The notes under the pieces are model-generated. The model did not search any database. It saw only the letters and a list, made by a program, of their open reading frames with translations, and had not been told where the DNA came from. A program made the translations under genes and the position numbers. From NCBI GenBank assembly GCA_022702705.1, contig CM040434.1:22734001-22798000 (forward strand): a stretch of DNA of 64,000 nt. Reading direction: 5' to 3'. The DNA comes from Papilionanthe hookeriana x Papilionanthe teres. Its lineage: Eukaryota; Streptophyta; Magnoliopsida; Asparagales; Orchidaceae. Each line of letters starts with the position of its first letter. Position 1 is the first letter of the stretch. Positions 43,969-57,300 of the stretch are shown one piece after another.

Positions 43969-46900
43969 TGTTGACCTCATTTTTGGTGAGGTCTAATCTT
44001 CTCTCTTAGTGCTGAGGATCTAGCCCTAGGACTTCTCCTTAACTATCCTTGAAGACTAAAGATGAAACCTAACCTTTAGAAATTCAAACTACTTCCTTTC
44101 TCTTCTTGGAATTCCACATAGATATTCATGAACCTCCAAACTACTTGGAAGGTTGAGATCAATGTTTTGAAGGTCAAGGATAAGCCCCCATAAGATGATC
44201 AAGCCTTAGAACTAACCCTAGGTGGTCTAGTCTTGGTTAGGTTAGCTTGCACAGACTACACATTGGCACATACCCCAAATTCTAAACTCACTTGCACCTA
44301 TCTTGATTTCACCTCTTGACTCTCTGGAAGATTCACATGGGTAGACCCAAACCCCTAGCCCCGGCTGAGAGGGTTAGAAACAACATGTTGAGTATCCAAA
44401 ATGAGTCCTCATGTGGCTCCTGTAAGTTTAAAATGGCTATGAAATGAGCCCTCATGTGGCTCCTGTGAGTTTAAAATGGCTTCATGGCTTACCTACCCAC
44501 TTTATCCCATATTTCCAAAATTTTTCCAAAGCCACCAATAAGTCCTGAAAATGAAATCAAAATATTCTTTGTTTCGCACTCAGAATTTTGACTTTAAACT
44601 TGCATGTCTCCAGATAGCTTTGGGCACCTCGGTACCGAAATAACAGGTACTTAAAAAACGTTCTCAGACTCATAAAACTTTCCACATTGATAAAAAATGA
44701 CCTAGGACACTGTCATCTTACTTTAAATTCCTTTTTGAACCACCTCGAGCCTTTAAATCAGCCTTTTTGAGCACTTTGACCAAAATTGACCAAAATTACC
44801 AAAATACCCCTCCATAGCCCAAAATTCCGACAATTCCCAAAAATTCCAAAATTTTTCAAAAGCCTTCAAATATTCTTAATTTCAATTTAAATCACTTTAT
44901 TTGACCTATTTTGACCAATTTGATCCAATTTTATCAAAAGCTCCAACCCTTAAAGGCGTAATTTTCCCTAAGTCCAAAGCCCAATCTTAGCCCGATTAAT
45001 CCCAATTTTGCCCAATTACAATTCTAAATCAAAATTAAACATTCTTAATCTCAATATAAACCAAATTCAAGCCCAATTTGACCCATATTTGAGCCTAATT
45101 TTGACCCAAACCCAAAAGCACCAATTTTGATCTTATAACCCAATTCTTCTAAATTGAACCCAATGTTAATCAATTTCCCTTTCAATTGAATTGTAAACTC
45201 TTCATAAGAATCCCATAAACCAAATGCAACATTCAATTACCCCCAATTTGAACTCAAACTCTATTCAAAATCCAACCAAACCCAAGATCCCTAATTTTGC
45301 CCTAAACTATCTTAGTGCCCAAATGTCCCTAAATTGAATAACCTAACCCCAAAATTTCTACCCAATTAATGTTTAAAATTCTTTATTACATCCCCATAAA
45401 CCTTTTACAACCATCAATTGGCCTTTTACTCTACCTTAGCCCAACATTAACCCAACTTAACCTGATTTACTCAAAATTGACCATATGTCCAATTCCATCA
45501 AATTTTTCATTCAATTCAATTCAAAATCACCCCAAATCTTTTCTAAAATATTTATAACATCTTCCTACACCAAACCAACATTTAATTTGTCCAAATTTTA
45601 ACCGAAACTCAAGCCCAAAAATTTCACCCATTTAAAAGCCCAAATTCAAACCCATACCCTATCACATACCAAATAACCCAAAATTAAATTAAAAGCCCAA
45701 ATGAAAACCTCCCCTCATCATCCCTTTGATTTAAACCACTTCCTAAGTTTCAATTTTATCATCAAATTTTCCAAATCAAGCCTCATGACAATTTTCACCA
45801 AAATATTCAAAAAATTCCTAAAATCCCTTTTCATGTAACGTGACCAAGCCATCCTCAAGCCTTAAGCAAGACACGAAGCCACGGACAACCCACATGAAGC
45901 CATGATAGCCTTTTACACCTCACCAAGCCATTAATGGCAAAAGAGGGAACATCTTTTAAACCTCCTTAAAAAATTTTTAACCCTTTTTATGACACACTCT
46001 AACCTATGCTTAGCCAAGTATCCATGGATAGAAACCCTTCCTCAAGACTTTAGCTCAACCAAATGATTCCCCTCAACCACCAAACCAGCCTTAGAGAGTG
46101 AACCACGTCTAAATCCTTGACTTGACCCAATTTGATCCAAAATTGGCCCCTCTCCCATTCTATTTTAATTCATCGCCCTTACACATGGCCAATTTCAATT
46201 GATCACACCAAACCCAACCTTTGATCCCACTGAACCAGATGGTAACTTGAGCCTGGTTGGCTAGCCTCCCAGGTCATCAGAAAACACCAACCCAAGAGAG
46301 CCGATGTGGCTAAACACCTAAATGGAACCCATCCAAGCTGGCCAAACCCAATTGGATGCTTGGGCACTTCTTCCATCCACCTAAGCAGTTGGGCTAACCC
46401 ATTAGCTAGCTCAATTGAATCCCCTTAGCTCTCCTATTTAAACTCAAACCCTCCACGACCAAGAGGAGAGTTAATCAAAAAGCATACCCAAACTCTACCA
46501 AAATTTCCCTAGACCCAATTTTCATTCAAATAACTCAATCCCCACCATTTTTCAACCCTCAAATCTTTTGCCCGAGCCCAATTTTTGAGCTCAAAATTTG
46601 TGCCTGAAACAAGACACTCCTAAAACCTCCATCAAAATCAAACTATACTCACCCACACCATCTCAACAGCAAGAGAAAAAATTCCCCACAGAACGCCCCA
46701 TCACCAAACCACTCTATCAAGGACTTCCACCAGATCTCCAAATCGAATTTGATCACTTTCATACCTGGACAATTCACCACGACTTGAGGCTTCAGTACTA
46801 TGCTCTTGGGACCTCCACAAATGTGCATAGCATCTCTAATTGAAGCTTCACTTCTCAGATCAAAAGTATGAAATCCCCCCTCTTCCCGAGCTTAATTTAA

Positions 46901-49900
46901 TTCTCCATGTAGTTAGGGTTAATTTAGGCCTTGATTAACTCTAATGATATGTTCGCCACGCTTAGACGAGTCCATAAAATCAAACCCTATGTAATTTGGT
47001 TAAGGATCTAGGGAGAAATTAAGGTTTAGTGTGGATGGTCATGGGCTCACACCAGTTGGGGACGAAGAAGGTCAGCCATTGGATCACGTGTGTTTGTGTT
47101 AGACAGCTTAGATTGCGTCGGATGGGAAGGTGGAACGGAACAGCGGGACTCGTGGCAGCGCTGAATCAAACTATGCCTCGTGGAGTTTCGATCCACCGTA
47201 GGATGACGCGGCGCAGATGTTTTTAAGTAGGAAAATATTGATTTTCTGATTTAATTCGGTCAAACATTAAAAATTCATAACTTTACCTAAAAAAACCTTT
47301 AAAATAAAATAAAAATAACCTCTTGCTAAGTGAAGAGAGGAGAATATTGTGGAATTGATTTTATGATTATTTGATGCATGTGTAATTTTTAATTAATTAA
47401 AGATGGTTTAGCATCTTTTGATTCTCTATGCATTTAAACATTTCACCATGGCATGTCATTTAGATCTTTTTTAGCCTCTGTCGTGGTGAAGTTTTTCTGA
47501 TTTTTTTTCTCAAAACTAGAGGAGATCCCCATGAGGAGAAATGTTTTTTTTTTTCAAGTTTAGGCCCTTGTTTTGGCAAATTAATTACAATAATTAGCAT
47601 GTTATTTTGAAAAATCTAAAAAAATTATGGCAGGTTCCCTGTGACAAGAGGACCCTAGGAAAAATAATATTTGATTTAAATCATTAAGACCAACTCTAAT
47701 TACTACTAAAACCTAAAAATTAAATTAAATTAATTTACACTAAATATAAATCAAAATGGATTGAAAATGGCTCTCCACTGTGAGTTAGGGTTAGAGGAAC
47801 TCCCATAAAAAATTTGAGGTCATTTGGAATTCATATAGTCACTAAACTCAAATTTGTAAATAAAATGGTAGTTTGGCATTAAAATGGTTTTTAATAATTG
47901 AAATACAATTTAAAAAATTATGAAATTAGTTTTGGGAGCTCCTAATATCAGGGGAATTTTAATAAAATAAAATGGTAATTAAAAAAATATTCTTTTTTAA
48001 GCCTAAAATTAAATTTTAAAAAATTATAAATAATCTAAAAAATGATAAAATCACAAAATTGATAAAATTCATGAAAATGTTCTAAATTGCTCCTAATCAC
48101 TTAGGACCAATTGGGATAATTTTCCTAAGTCTACAAATGAAGATATTAAATTTTAAAGACTCTAGGTAATTTTTGGAATTAAAAAAAATGGATTTTTCTA
48201 ACTTTCACTAAAATAATTCTAATGATTCAAGGAAAAATCATAAAAATATAAAATTTATTTCTCTGGATTCCCTAACTTTAAAAGAATTTAAGAAAAATAT
48301 TAAACTTAATTTTTCACTTAAAGAATATTTTATAATTAATAAACACTCCAGAAATAAAAATAATTTTAGTAAATAAATTAAAACTCTACAAATCATGAAA
48401 ATTGATCCAAGTGGTCCTCTCATCTTGGTCTAGCTCTAGTAAAAATTTCAAGGGAAGAGGCTTTGTCTTTACAAAGTTATTAAATTTTAATTAAAAAACC
48501 ATATTTTTGCATTAAAATAAATATATAATTTAAATTAAATTTAGAAAAAACACATTTTCTCCTCTGATATTTCAAATGACCCATGAGTAAGGTGATATAA
48601 AAATTTCCAAGTCATTTGCTTTTTATTTAATGAATTATGGAATGAATAAGCCTCAAGAGGCAAAATGGTAATTATGGAATTTAGCTCTAATTAATATTTA
48701 GGATTAACTATAGGTAATGGGTAAACAATAATCTTAAATTATCTCCTTAGATGATTGAAACATGGGGAATTGAAAGAGGTAGAAACCAATTCATCACTTT
48801 TCAACATTAAGAGAAATTTTGTAATTTCCTTAATTATTAAACTTGGAAGTTAATTAAAAGATGAGATATTAAGTGAAGGGGTTCAGCCTTAGAAGATCTT
48901 AATTCACTGATTTAAATCCCCCTAATTAATGAATTATTCAAATTCCTTTTCAATTCAATGTCACCTCTAATTATAAACCCCCACCCATAAAATTTAAGGA
49001 AACTAATTAATGAAATTTGAAATAATATAATATAATCAAATGAAAGGGATCTTGAAATAATATAATTAATTTAAAAATAATTTAAACTAATGCAATTCAA
49101 ACAATTCTAAGACAATATAATCAAATTTTAAAATAATGTGATTAAGTTAAAGTAACCTTAAAATAACATAATTAAGATGACATTATCGAATTCAAAGCAA
49201 TATGATCAAAACAAGATAATATAATTAAATCGAAATATTTTAAAATATTATAACTAATTTAAAACATTATTTAATCTAATCTTAATTAAAGTGGCTAAGC
49301 TTCCTAACAATTAAATTTTCCCCTAAAGTCTTTCATTCACATATTCCTTAAATGAAACATCAAGTGAATGTCACCTCACTCGAGGGATAATCAAAACATC
49401 TTAGTTCACTAAGCAAGGACTAAGTCACTCTTAAACCTTAATTAAATTTAGATAATCGATTGATCAGTACAATGAAGTTCCATTGAACTCATAATATTTC
49501 CAGAAGTGTTGAAGAAGATGTTTATGGTTATGCCCCGAGCACTTCCTTAACCTAATGGATATTTTAGAAGGACAATTGGATTTCATTGTTCTTTGATGAA
49601 GAAAGTCATCCTTAACACACCTTAAGGAACCACTAAATTACAACTTAGGATTGGATAAGCACACTTTAAACCTACTTTTCCTATTTTTTGACATGCTTTA
49701 AATTTCTTCAATATTATATGTATGCATTGTAAAGCTAAACTTTCAGGTGGGGGAAACGAGAAGACTCGCCAGGTACACATTCATTTATTGTAATTTACGT
49801 TAGTTTACTTAAGTGTCTTTAGTGCTTTTTCTTGCATATTATACTTGTGATAAACTGTCAAAAAAAATAACCCAACATGTCTAAACAACTCAAAAATTAA

Positions 49901-51185
49901 TTATAAACAAAACAAAACTGCAATCATAACTAAATTAAAAACGTCTTGTTAGATTATCGGGAATTCATCGGAGGAGGTAACCTACATGTTGCTAACGGGG
50001 TTTTCCATTATCTAAATGAAAGTGTGGAACTCATTTAGTTGAGTTTAACAAATTCATTTGGACTAAGTGAATCTGATGAAAATAGTGGTGCTGGGATGAT
50101 GGAACCATGAGATCTTAACCGGTTCCGCTTAATCAATTTTAATATTTCTCCTAATAAAACCTAAGATATTGAATTTGACACACTATAAAACTAGACCTCT
50201 AAAACATGACACTTCTCTCATCTCTTCATTGTCACTTCTTAAATTAAACCCTCTACAACAACAAGGAGCTTGGAGCATGCATGGTGGGCAGCACGGCCAT
50301 CTTCAACTGTAGAACTGTTCTACATGAATTCAACTTTTTTTTGAAATAAACAACAAAGCCATAGGACTTTGAGGTAGTTTTCTTAGTGCAACATAGATCC
50401 TCACCTTATCTTTATTCATTAGCATAATTATGTTATGCAATCTAAGTCCTAACCCGTCTTTGGACTCTAGGTAGTCGTTCGTTAAGACATAAACCCTCTT
50501 ATCTTCCAGGCCATTTGTATGATTGCGTCATAAAAATGTAAGTCCTAATTAAATAAAATTGGCAAGAATGGAACACTAAATAATCCTTTCAAATTGAAGC
50601 CAAATAATAGGATAGTTGGGAAGTCATCAAAGTTCGCTTCGAATCCTTGATATCCCCTATCATTCTTCCTTTTGGATTCTTAAAATAAATTGTCCTAATT
50701 TGATCCATTCCCTTTTGAATTTTAAATATCCAACCTTGAAAATATTAAACTTTAAAATTCTTCGAAGCAGAACCATTGCTCTTAATCAAGTATTTTCTTA
50801 AAAGACTCCCATCATTTAAGAAGTACTTAACTATAGGGGCTTGCCTCTATAGGAAACTTTAGAACCCAGGTTATATAAATCCTGCCTAATTTCTTTATAT
50901 TAGGTAGGGGAACTTGTCGGCTTATAAAATTGGTTCGCAGGCTTAACTAATGTCATAACTTTCATAGTTTAATTAATTGAGCCTCACCATTAAGCAATGT
51001 GTAGTGCTCGTTTATTTAAACTATTAAAGATATGAAATCATTTAAAATTTCATACCCTAGAATTATATTTCAAATACCATTTTCAAAAGCTATATCTATT
51101 AAATTTAATCTAAATTATTTATCAATTAAATTAAATATAAATTATTTTTAAAACAACAATGAAATAAATTTTAAAATGGCCGACA
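43969..51185 (+). mobile_element. 7.2-kb solo LTR of the Tat/Ogre-like lineage
   Basis: Plus-strand LTR, inverted relative to B: starts TGTTGACCTCATTTTTGG, ends GGCCGACA, flanked by TCCAT on both sides. The same landmarks appear in inverted order: terminal hairpin, C/A-rich low-complexity region (44760-45800), TATTTAAA at 46435-46442, GC-rich stretch (47040-47220), AT-rich R/U5. No internal region is present, so two LTRs recombined after insertion. It is clearly more diverged from B than the two B LTRs are from each other. Short open frames (46598-46843, 47029-47226) have no recognisable protein features. Confidence 0.9.
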
Positions 51186-51190
51186 TCCAT
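51186..51190. repeat. Right target-site duplication of the solo LTR (TCCAT)
   Basis: Identical to 43964-43968. Confidence 0.9.
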
Positions 51191-51340
51191 TTCTGAATCC
51201 GAAGATATTTTCATTTATTAATCACTTTCCTCGTGAGTTCGATATCGTGGGGCTTAATCGGAAAGTACTAAATTTCTTGATAAACGATATATATACTTGC
51301 ATAGTATTCACATTATAAAATCATTAAAAAAGAAGTATTA

Positions 51341-51342
<2 letters not shown>
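51191..51342 (+). repeat. A2 3' LTR, segment 3
   Basis: Matches the A1 LTR in the expected place and orientation: CTTGATAAACGATATATATA, then ACTTGCATAGTATTCAC, which on the A1 minus strand are CTTGATAACGATACGTATAC and ACTTGCGTAGTATTCAC. The last part of the LTR is missing; a TA microsatellite and the LINE follow. Confidence 0.75.

Positions 51343-51379
<37 letters not shown>
51343..51379. repeat. (TA)n microsatellite
   Basis: About 18 TA units between the A2 LTR fragment and the LINE 5' end. Confidence 0.95.
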
Positions 51380-51380
<1 letters not shown>

Positions 51381-51743
51381 CATGGCGGCTGTGGAGGGAA
51401 GAGCTCTGCTAGGGTTCCCAGGATGATTCCTGGCAGCGTCCCTTGCTCCGGCATCTACTCTGGATGGTGGTGCTCTCTTTTGTGGGTAAGTCTCTGGTGG
51501 TGGTGCTTTATGACTCTCATCAGTGTGCTTAGCCTTTCCCTGGCAACTTAGTTTTTGAAATTTATTGTTCCATTGGTGTTGGTTCTTTGTGTGGAGACTG
51601 GTTTTGTTTGGTTTCTCTGGCTAGTTTTTTGGTTTTAGCTCTTGCTTTCTTCTGCTCCTTTGCTGGGAGTTAAGATTAGGCATCTGAGGTCCTAGCTTTT
51701 TCCTGAGCAGTTTTCTGATCCTTTGTGGGAGATTACTGTGACT

Positions 51744-52541
51744 ATGGCCTACCCCATTGATTTAGACACTAATATTCAATGGACTAAGTCAACTTATGCT
51801 AGAGTGGTTGGAAGTAGTAAATCAGTGGTTTCATCTTCTAATTCACTGGTGTTCCCCCAATTGCCTCATGATGCTGTAGCTGGTCGGGCCTCCTGCCCTT
51901 TTATCCATCCCACTGGGTCTAAGGATGGAGAGCCTGCAATCATTTTTACGAACCAAGAATTATCCCAACTAAATGTTGAAGAGCAATTCACCCTCATAGG
52001 GAAGTTTGCTTTGGGTCATCCAAAGATGGAAGCTGTTAGAAACTATTTTGATTCCCTCCAGTTCAATGGCACCTGACAGCTAGGCTTGCTTGATGGCAGA
52101 CACCTTCTGATTCAGTTGTCCACCGAAGAAGACTATGCAAGGCTATTTGCAAAACAAACCATCCTTATTGTAGGCTCTGATATGAAACTCCTGAAATGGA
52201 CCCCATATTTTGATCCAAAGATGGAGCCTCCAGTAATCCCCAATTGGTCCAAACTTTTTGGGCTCCCTATTAGATATTTCAACTAGAATGCACTCTTTAA
52301 CATTGCCAAACCCTTGGCACTCCTTCATTAGGTGCCCCTACTAAGAACATGGACAGACCAGCAGCAGCCAGGGTACAGGTTGAAAGAGATGCCACTCTCC
52401 CCACTATTTACAAACTCTGGATTGGGTCTAAAGCTGAAGCTTACTGGTAGGAAGTGGTCATTGAACAACAACCTTATTAATGTACTCACTGTAGGATGTT
52501 TGGTCATACTCTAAGCACCTCCTAAAAGACCACCGAGACCC
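51744..52541 (+). pseudogene. LINE ORF1 (DUF4283-like, zinc knuckle)
   Basis: From the ATG at 51744 (MAYPIDLDTN). Residues resemble the DUF4283 RNA-binding module of plant L1 ORF1: GEPAIIFTNQEL, LIGKFALGHPKM, then after a TGA near 52074 RHLLIQLSTEEDYARLF and LLKWTPYFDPKMEPPVIPNW. A CTHCRMFGH zinc-knuckle motif is encoded at about 52483-52509 in a shifted frame; the last Cys is not seen. Proline-rich sequence follows (52560-52800). It would bind LINE RNA. Confidence 0.8.
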
Positions 52542-53020
52542 CCTCTTGAAGTTACTCCCTCAGTGTTGAACCCCCTCCACTCCACTCGACCCCCCCCCCC
52601 GCCTCTTGACTCCTTAGCCCCCCTCCTCCCCACCCATGTTGCTTCCCTTGACCTGGTCCCCCGCCAGGGTCATTGCTCCACCCTTATTCCACCCCCCCCC
52701 ATCCCCAAGGCTCCCACCCCCCCAAACATTTCCTCTCCTCCCCTCACGTCCAACCAGCCACCCCCTCTGGCTGATAGCCCCTTAGTCCCTCTCCTCCCTC
52801 TCAGATAGATATTAGTTCTATGGATAACCTGTTAGGTGATAACTGACATGTTAAAACTGCCAAAAAAATGAGGAAACTAACTGAATTTCTAAAGCTATTA
52901 GATGTCCCTTCTACTTCTGAGGTTGAAAATCTACTTGCTGCAGCCCCCTCTCAGGTCACTAGAGGAAGAACTAGATCCAAGTCCTTCTCAGCCCTCCTCC
53001 CCACCCTCCCAAAGCACCTT

Positions 53021-54232
53021 ATGTTTAACTTCCTCTGCTGGAATATTAGGGGAGTGGCTCACCCCCTTCCCCTCAAAAGATTTCTCTCTGTAAACAGAAA
53101 ATACAAGCTTTGGTGCATAATCCTTTTAGAACCTATGGTTCACAAAATTTTAGAAAAGATTATCAGGAAATTCCCCGGGTTTACCCATTTTGCCAATAAC
53201 AATAATAAAATCTGGATCTTCTGTAGGAAAGAAATGCAGTGTTCAGTACTTATTGACCACAGACAATTTGTCCACCTCTCCTTCCAGCTGGAGAGACAAG
53301 CTGGATTTGCATCTTTCACTATGTAGGGTGTTCACAATCAGATAGAATGAAGCTGTGGCAGTGCCTCAACACCATTAGAAGTAATATGACCTCCCCTTAG
53401 CTGGTGGGAGGGGACTTCAACTTTATTTCCACTTTCGCTGAAAAGTCAGGAGGCAGACCTCCCAACATAACTAATATTATCACCTTCTGCAGAAATATCA
53501 CCCAGGCAGAACTTTTTGACTTAGGCTTTTCTGGGCCTAAATTCACTTGGAGAAGAGGAAAACTGTGGGAAAGGCTTGATAGGTTCCTTACCAATGGTTG
53601 CTGGCTATCCAAATTTCTCCTCACTTATGTCACCCACCTTCCTCTTGCAGGATCTGATCATAGACCACTGCTCCTGACTATTACTGCTCCTCCCAAGTTT
53701 GGTCAGCCTACACCATTTAGATACCTCAACTTCTGGTCTTCCCATGCTGATTTCATCTCAACTGTGTCTTCTCTTTGGAATGTAGAGCTGCACCCTGATC
53801 CTTGGACCCATCTGTGCTTTCTTCACTATAAGGTTAGTAAGGGCCTTAGAAGCTGGGGTAGACTACCATTGGGGATGTTTTTCAATTTGTTAAGACTTCT
53901 GAAGAGAAGGTAGATTTCCTAGAAGGTGAAGTGGTTACAAACTGCTCTTTTGACATAACATTACTTCAGGCTCAAGAGGAACTCCTGAATGTTGTAGACA
54001 CCCAAGAACAATTCCTTAAATAAAAAGCAGCAGTCAATATCTTCACTGAATGGGACATGAACACCAAGTTCTTCCATACCTATATAAAATATAAAAGAAA
54101 ATGCAACACTATCTATAAAATTAAATCTGCTAATGGTGCACTTCTAACTGATGCTCAAGCCATTGTCAATGATGCAGTCTCATTCTACAGTGACCTCCTC
54201 AAGCGTACCTTACATGGACAGAACACCTTGTG
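53021..54232 (+). pseudogene. LINE ORF2: endonuclease and linker, RT absent
   Basis: ATG at 53021 (MFNFLCWNIRG) opens an apurinic-type endonuclease. The middle is frame-broken at 53326; the open piece 53404-53913 has GGDFNFI, FTWRRG, WERLDRFLTN and GSDHRPLLL, the GDFN and SDHRP active-site motifs. After 53913 a decayed linker (MNTKFFHTYIKYKR, then LLTDAQAIVNDAVSFYSDLL) leads towards RT, which is not reached before 54314. The endonuclease would nick the target for target-primed reverse transcription. Confidence 0.85.
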
Positions 54233-54313
54233 ATCACTTAATTTTTTAGCAGGAAGTAGGCATAATTTTAGGTTATGTGTTGTGTTTTAGAGAAAGGGGT
54301 CACCTACAACAGT

Positions 54314-57300
54314 TGTCGGTGAATTTTAAATTTTAAATTTAATTTAAATATACATACAATTTGGAAAGAAGCATTTGATTAATTTTTTTTAAAAAAATAA
54401 TTTTAAGTTTGAAAATTTTTAAAAATGAAATCAAACCGATCTCACATCCTAAATAGTTTATATGAACGAGCACCACACCACAAACCGTGTATCTATCCCA
54501 AAGAATAGACACACTGCTTGATGACGGGGCTCAATTAAATAAACTAGAAGATTTGTGACATCTGTTTGGTCTGCGAACCAATTTTATAAGCCGACAAGTT
54601 CCCCTGCTTAATATAAAGGAATTAAGTAGGGTTTATATTACCAGGGTTATTAAAGTTCCCTATAAGGGCAAGCCCTTATAGTTAATTACAACTTAAATGG
54701 CGGGAATCATTTAAGAAAACTCTCGATAATGATCAGTGGTTTTGCTCTCGAGAATTTCAAAGTTTGAGGTTTTAGAGGATTGGATTTTGGAAATTTCAAA
54801 AGGGAATAGCTCAAATTTGGAACAGTTATTTTGAGAGTCCAAAGGAAGAGAAGTAGGAGAAGCTGAGGATCCAAGAGGAATCTTGGCATCTTGGCAACTT
54901 CCCAAACTATCCTATGATTTGGCTTCAATTTGAGAGAATTATTTAATGTTTCAATCCTGCCAATTTTAGTTAGTTAGGACTTATATTTGTATGACACAAT
55001 CATACATATAGCCTCAAAAATGTGAGGGTTTATGTCGTACTAAACGACTAACTAGGAGTCCTAAGACTTATTAGGGCTTAATTTGCATAATATAATTATG
55101 CAATTGCCTTACAAAAAGTTGAGGATTTATGTTGCACTAGCAAACTACCTCGAAATCCTATGGCTTGGTTATTTAATTCTAAGGAAAGTTTTGCTTATGT
55201 AGACCCATGTTTTCTTTGTTGAAGAGGGTCGTGCTGCCCACCATGTTCCAAGCTCCTTGTTGTTGCAGAGGTTTGGTTTTAGAAAGTGACAATCAAGAGA
55301 TGAGAGAAGTGTTTTGGTTTAGAAAGGTTGAAAATTAAGATGACATAATGTTTTAATTAAAACAAATCTTAAAGTTGATTAAGCATAGTCGATTAAGATC
55401 CCACAGTTCTGTCATCCTGGCACCGCTATTTTCATCGGATTCACTTTGTCCAAATGAATTTTCTAAACTCAACTGAATGAGTTCCACACTTTCATTTAGA
55501 CCATGGGAAATCTCGTTAGCAACACGTAGGTTACATCATCAGAGGGATTCTTGATCATCCAATGAGACGTTTTAATTTTAGTTGTAATTGTAGATTCATT
55601 CTTGTTGGTGATTAAGTTTTTAGTTGTTTAAACATGCTGGGTTCGATCATTTTCGTGCATTTATAAGTACTGGAAAGTAAGACATTTAATAAATTGCTAA
55701 ATGTAAATCGCAATAAACATAAATGCGTACCTGGTGAGCATTCCTGTAATTTTAACCTGCACTTGAAACACATGTGAGAGAAAATACCTACGTAAGATTA
55801 AGGGAAGGTTTTGGTTGTCTGCCAAAATCTTAATCATATTTCTAGTCATTTCCTATGACGTCTAGGTTCTTTTGTTTTATTAAGGATGATTTTCTTCACC
55901 AAAGAACAATGAAGTCTCACTGTTCTTTTAAAACATCCCATCAAGTTAGAGAAGTGCTCGGAACTGAATTCTGAACATCTTCTTAAATATTGTTGGGATT
56001 ATTCTAAGTTTAGTTAGTTTCATTGTTGCGATGAATCAATCACCCGGGTTGCTCTTGCTCAGTGAATTAGGATGTTTGATCATCCTGTGTGTAAAGTGAC
56101 ATTTCATTTAATGCTTCATTTAAGAGTTATAATAATGTAAGCCTTTAGGAGGCAAATCAGTTCATTAAATCTTTTAACAACTCTTAATTTAAAGTTTTGA
56201 GTTGAAGATTTAAAGTGATTTTTAATTTAGTTATAAAGTTTTAATTGATCTTTTTAGGTGTTTTAAATCATTTTAAGTTGGAAAAGTATCTTTTGGTTCA
56301 GTTAAGTCTATATGCCTTAAATGATCTTAATATTTTAGATTAATTTTAACATTTTAAATCCATTTCAATTTGATTTTCAAATAATTTCAAAATTAGTCCA
56401 AATATTCTTTAATTTAATTAAAAAATTTCAAAGAATTGTTCTCTTCTCTTTTTAACTATTTGTTCCAATCATCATTTTAGAGTCCCACTAATTGATTTTA
56501 AAATAATATTTGATTAGATTATTGTTTATGGATTTAATTTAAAGAATTAAAATCTTTATATATTCAAAATCCCTTAACCTCAATAATTCATCTTTAATTA
56601 ACCTCCAAAGTTTAATGATTTAATTAATAAAGGTTTCTTCTTTAATGTTCAAAGTGATTAATGAGTTTCTACCCTTTAATCTTTATGTTTCAATCATCTA
56701 ATGATGACTTAAGATCAAATATTTTATCCTTCCCCTTTCGTTTAGCCTAAATTTTGGTTAGGGTTAAAATTCCTTAATTACCATTATGCCCTTTTAAGCT
56801 TATTTATCTCATAACTTATCAAATTAAGCTCAAATGAACTTAAAATTTTTATGTCACCTTACTCACATGTCTATCAAGACATGAGATGGGAAAATGTGAT
56901 TTTTTTTTTGTTTTTTAATTTAATTTATATAATTATTTTAGTGGAAAATAAGGATTTTTTATGAAAATTCAAAAACATTATTAAGACAAAGTTTCTATCC
57001 TTAGAAAAATTATGGGAGGTTCCCACTAACTAGAGGACCACTTTGACTAAATTTGGTGATTTTTTGAATTATATTTTATTTAATATAATTATTTGAAGTT
57101 TTGGAGTATTAATTAATTATAAAATCAAATTAAAGTTAAAAATTGAGTTTTATATTTTTTTTAATTCTCTCTGACCTCAAGGACCTCAGAGAAACAAATT
57201 TTATATTTTTTTAATGTTTTTCTTGAATTTTTAGAATTATTTTAGTAGAAAGGTTAAGAAAATCACTTTTTAACATTAAAAATTACATTAAGCCCTTAAA

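Larger units (their letters stand above)
51380..54313 (+). mobile_element. L1-type LINE, 3' part missing
   Basis: GC-richer than its surroundings. It has a 5' leader (51380-51743), ORF1 (DUF4283-like with zinc knuckle), a proline-rich linker and ORF2 up to the start of the RT region. It stops at element C, which may have inserted into it; the RT could lie beyond C, outside the window. Multiple stops and frameshifts. Confidence 0.85.

Noticed and set aside
52563..52808. Proline-rich 81-codon frame as a separate gene
   Set aside because: It is the linker between LINE ORF1 and ORF2, with runs of C that make any frame proline-rich.
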